Origin: an uncultured Verrucomicrobiota bacterium
Lineage (GTDB): Bacteria; Verrucomicrobiota; Kiritimatiellia; RFP12; UBA1067
Length of the DNA stretch: 24,901 nucleotides
Assembly (NCBI GenBank): GCA_946631345.1
Contig: CAMPAA010000013.1
Coordinates: 1 to 24,901 of the forward strand
Direction of reading: 5' to 3'
The notes beneath the pieces were generated by a model that was given only the letters and a program-made list of their open reading frames with translations, was not told the origin of the DNA and did not search any database. A program made the translations under genes and the position numbers. Shown piece by piece: positions 22,960 through 24,901 of this stretch. The stretch's first letter is position 1; the number at the start of each line of letters is the position of its first letter.

Positions 22960-23927
22960 ACGGTATGTTCCAGAATCGAGCGGTTCACCGCGACGGTCAA
23001 ACGCGGGAGATCGCGATGCAGCACAAGCTTGAACGGCAGCTGCATCCCAAGTGGACGCAGGAACCGCATAATGCGCTGTGAACGTATATGAATCGCACCA
23101 GGCACCTTGCCACGCCGAAGCACGCCGTCAAGCATGTGGGCTGCCAACGACTCCCACATGGGCTTCAACGCATCAAGAGTTCCGTTGCGCGGAACCGATG
23201 GATCGACGGCCAGCTTGCGCCAAACCCGCCGTTCCCCGGTCTTCGCATCAATGGCGACGAACAGGAACATAACCCGTGCTTGGCAATCCTCAGTACGGTA
23301 AAGCGGCATCTGAACGAAATCGGCCTCCCAGACCTCTGCCGGCTCCATGTCGAGACGAACAGCCTGTGCGCATTTTGCACGGTCAAGGTCTACCCGCTCC
23401 GTCCATGTAACCGCATCAATGTTGGGCGGAGCAAGAGGCGCATCGTGCCAGCGGCCGTCCAACCCCTCCTTGCGGGAGAAAAGGGCCTTTTCGCCCATGT
23501 ATGTGGCTGGCAATTCCGGATCTTCGTCGATGCGAAGCAGCAGCCCGTAACACTCGTAGAGCACAGGTGCCAGCAGTGCACGAGTCTCTGCGTCAGGATG
23601 GATGGGTACGAACCCAGGCCTGTAATCAAAGATTTCCGCCGAGCCGTCCTTGAGACCTATCACCTCATAGTGGTCGAAGTCGATTGGCGAAAGTGCGAAT
23701 GAAAGTTCCTTACTTTGGCTGAAAATAAGGTAGTCGCGATGTGCGACAAATCCGTTGAAAAGCAGGAGACGGGCCGCGATGGGCCCATCTGACGCAAGGT
23801 TTATTGCAGCGATCAGCGGCTTATCGAATAGTTCGGAGACGAACGCCCAGTTGTATTTGGACGCCTTCTTCCACACGTTGAGGGCCACAATTGCCCGAGC
23901 AACCTCGTCAATGTTTGTCTTGTCCAC
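22956..23927 (-). CDS. Protein of unknown function, possibly DUF6930-like C-terminus
   Basis: I do not recognise this protein with confidence. As annotated it has 323 residues, no signal peptide and no membrane segment. The N-terminal part is helical (TNIDEVARAIVALNVWKK). The C-terminal third has WEADFVQMPLYR, then a beta stretch RVMFLFVAIDAKTGE, and near the end IHIRSQRIMRFLRPLGMQL. From memory this last part recalls a domain of unknown function (DUF6930-type), but I cannot verify it. I chose the GTG at 23927, which lies 7 bp after the upstream stop; longer frames back to 24002 run through the glutamine synthetase gene. The ribosome binding site (GAAGG) is only 2 bases from the GTG, so the start is uncertain. 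It overlaps the exchanger start as ATGA. Confidence 0.75.
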   Translation of the reverse strand: MDKTNIDEVARAIVALNVWKKASKYNWAFVSELFDKPLIAAINLASDGPIAARLLLFNGFVAHRDYLIFSQSKELSFALSPIDFDHYEVIGLKDGSAEIFDYRPGFVPIHPDAETRALLAPVLYECYGLLLRIDEDPELPATYMGEKALFSRKEGLDGRWHDAPLAPPNIDAVTWTERVDLDRAKCAQAVRLDMEPAEVWEADFVQMPLYRTEDCQARVMFLFVAIDAKTGERRVWRKLAVDPSVPRNGTLDALKPMWESLAAHMLDGVLRRGKVPGAIHIRSQRIMRFLRPLGMQLPFKLVLHRDLPRLTVAVNRSILEHTV

Positions 23928-23934
23928 GACCTTC

Positions 23935-24901
23935 TCAATATACGAACAGCATTTCGCGGTATTTCGGAAGCGGCCAGCGCTCATCGTCCACCAGATGCTC
24001 AAGGGCGTCCACCGTCTTGCGGAGCGACCGCATCATGGCGACGACTTCCTCCGAGCGCCCATGAGATAAGGCTTTGTCGAGCCGCTCGCACTTCACATGG
24101 AGATCGTCAAGGCCGGCGCCAAGCTTGAGCGAGAGGGCGTTCAGCCCCTTCTGACCGACCTTTAGGCCGTCCTTCTTGGCGAGCGATATGGCCGTCGCCA
24201 GCTTCGAGAACTCGTCTGCTACGACTGGACGGACCATGGACCGGGCAATCTCAAGGGCCACGGCCCCTTCTATGCCGATGCGACGAGCATAATCCTCGAG
24301 AGCGATTTCGCGCCTGGCGTTCATCTCGGCAGGCGTAAGCACGCCATATTCCAGAAAGAGATTCTGGTTCGCTGCATCGCCAAGCGGAGCGATGGCCGTA
24401 GGCGTGTCCGGAAGGTCTGGCAGATTGCGGTTGGCGGCCTCCTTTCGCCAGTCATCCGAATAGCCGTCGCCGGAGAACAGCACGCGCTTGTGCTTGCGTA
24501 TGAGCCGTTGCAGGAGGTTCTGGAGGTTCACGTTGAAGTCGCCATCCATCGCCTCAAGCTTGTCGCATATGGCGTCTATCGATTCGGCCACGATTGTGTT
24601 GAGCACCATCTGGTTCACGGCGCAGTTCTGCGAGGCACCGGGTGCGCGGAACTCGAACTTATTGCCTGTGAACGCGAACGGGGAAGTGCGGTTGCGGTCT
24701 GTGGTGTCCGAAGGCAGGGGCGGCAGCGTATCGACGCCGATCTTCAGCTTTGATCGGCGACCGGAGTTCCGTTCGGGCTTGCCTGTCTCTATCTCCTTCA
24801 TGACAGCGGAAAGTTCGTCGCCAAGGAATATAGATATCACGGCCGGCGGCGCTTCGTTGGCACCGAGGCGATGGTCGTTGCCGGCGCTCGCCGTGGCGGA
24901 T
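23935..24901 (-). CDS. glnN: Type III glutamine synthetase, C-terminal part
   Basis: The gene is cut by the right edge of the window, leaving about 322 C-terminal residues. Diagnostic motifs for the type III enzyme are present: GNDHRLGANEAPP at the start of the fragment, then RNRTSPFAFTGNKFEFR and QNCAVNQMVLNTIVAES, followed by a long helical C-terminal domain. The enzyme makes glutamine from glutamate, ammonia and ATP; type III forms large dodecamers and is common in Bacteroidota, cyanobacteria and PVC-type bacteria. The TGA at 23937-23935 lies 7 bp from the next gene, so a cotranscript is likely. The promoter and N-terminus are outside the window. Confidence 0.95.
   Translation of the reverse strand, partial: SATASAGNDHRLGANEAPPAVISIFLGDELSAVMKEIETGKPERNSGRRSKLKIGVDTLPPLPSDTTDRNRTSPFAFTGNKFEFRAPGASQNCAVNQMVLNTIVAESIDAICDKLEAMDGDFNVNLQNLLQRLIRKHKRVLFSGDGYSDDWRKEAANRNLPDLPDTPTAIAPLGDAANQNLFLEYGVLTPAEMNARREIALEDYARRIGIEGAVALEIARSMVRPVVADEFSKLATAISLAKKDGLKVGQKGLNALSLKLGAGLDDLHVKCERLDKALSHGRSEEVVAMMRSLRKTVDALEHLVDDERWPLPKYREMLFVY

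Noticed and set aside
1..24901. CRISPR array, tRNA, rRNA, insertion sequence or defence genes
   Set aside because: No regularly spaced repeats, no cloverleaf-like sequence, no transposase or integrase motif and no known defence protein were seen.

Overview
The window is a compact, GC-rich bacterial chromosome segment, and every gene I can support lies on the minus strand, so transcription runs from high to low coordinates. A Verrucomicrobiota/Kiritimatiellota/Lentisphaerota (PVC)-type genome would fit. The reasons are a large secreted glycoside-hydrolase-like protein of a style common there, type III glutamine synthetase, sigma70-like TATAAT promoters (which argue against Bacteroidota), and many large secreted proteins without close textbook relatives. 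This is an inference from gene style; there is no rRNA or other phylogenetic marker in the window beyond lepA, tgt and ilvC.

Layout in the direction of transcription. (A) 24901-21949: the C-terminal part of a type III glutamine synthetase, a protein of unknown function (22956-23927), and a Na+/Ca2+ exchanger whose start overlaps the previous stop as ATGA. (B) 21941-16603: a promoter that abuts a TTG start for tgt (queuosine tRNA modification), then yajC (ATGA overlap), a membrane-anchored LysM protein ending in a degenerate L,D-transpeptidase-like domain, a YbgC-like thioesterase, and a 799-aa secreted glycoside-hydrolase-like protein. (C) 16558-11807: promoter, an SPFH/stomatin protein, and a 1254-aa exported protein with two DUF3857/transglutaminase-like halves; the second half has Ala where the catalytic Cys should be. 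(D) 11681-10950: a lone family 2 glycosyltransferase of lower GC, followed by a 250-bp spacer holding two hairpins. (E) 10759-6827: promoter, a 690-aa protein of unknown function with faint kinase-like motifs, then dppB- and dppC-type permease genes. (F) 6795-4281: promoter, an exported leucine-rich-repeat protein and a bacterial TMEM43 homologue. (G) 4279-2425: promoter, ilvC, and an alpha/beta hydrolase starting at a GTGA overlap. (H) 2368-530: promoter and lepA, apparently leaderless. (I) 495-1: promoter and the N-terminal part of a fucose/glucose-type MFS sugar permease.

Seven promoters share an extended -10 element, best written TTGTGGTATAAT, often followed by a GC-rich discriminator. 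Genes inside operons are tightly packed, with stop/start overlaps at ilvC-hydrolase, tgt-yajC, the unknown gene-exchanger pair, and a mini-ORF bridge between the two permease genes.

No single textbook defence or mobile system is present. The most unusual material is a set of uncharacterised envelope modules: SPFH plus a tandem transglutaminase with a dead second half, LRR plus TMEM43, a LysM protein with a catalytically dead LDT-like domain behind yajC, and the 690-aa protein linked to orphan permeases. I found no tRNA, rRNA, CRISPR array, transposase or convincing intrinsic terminator.
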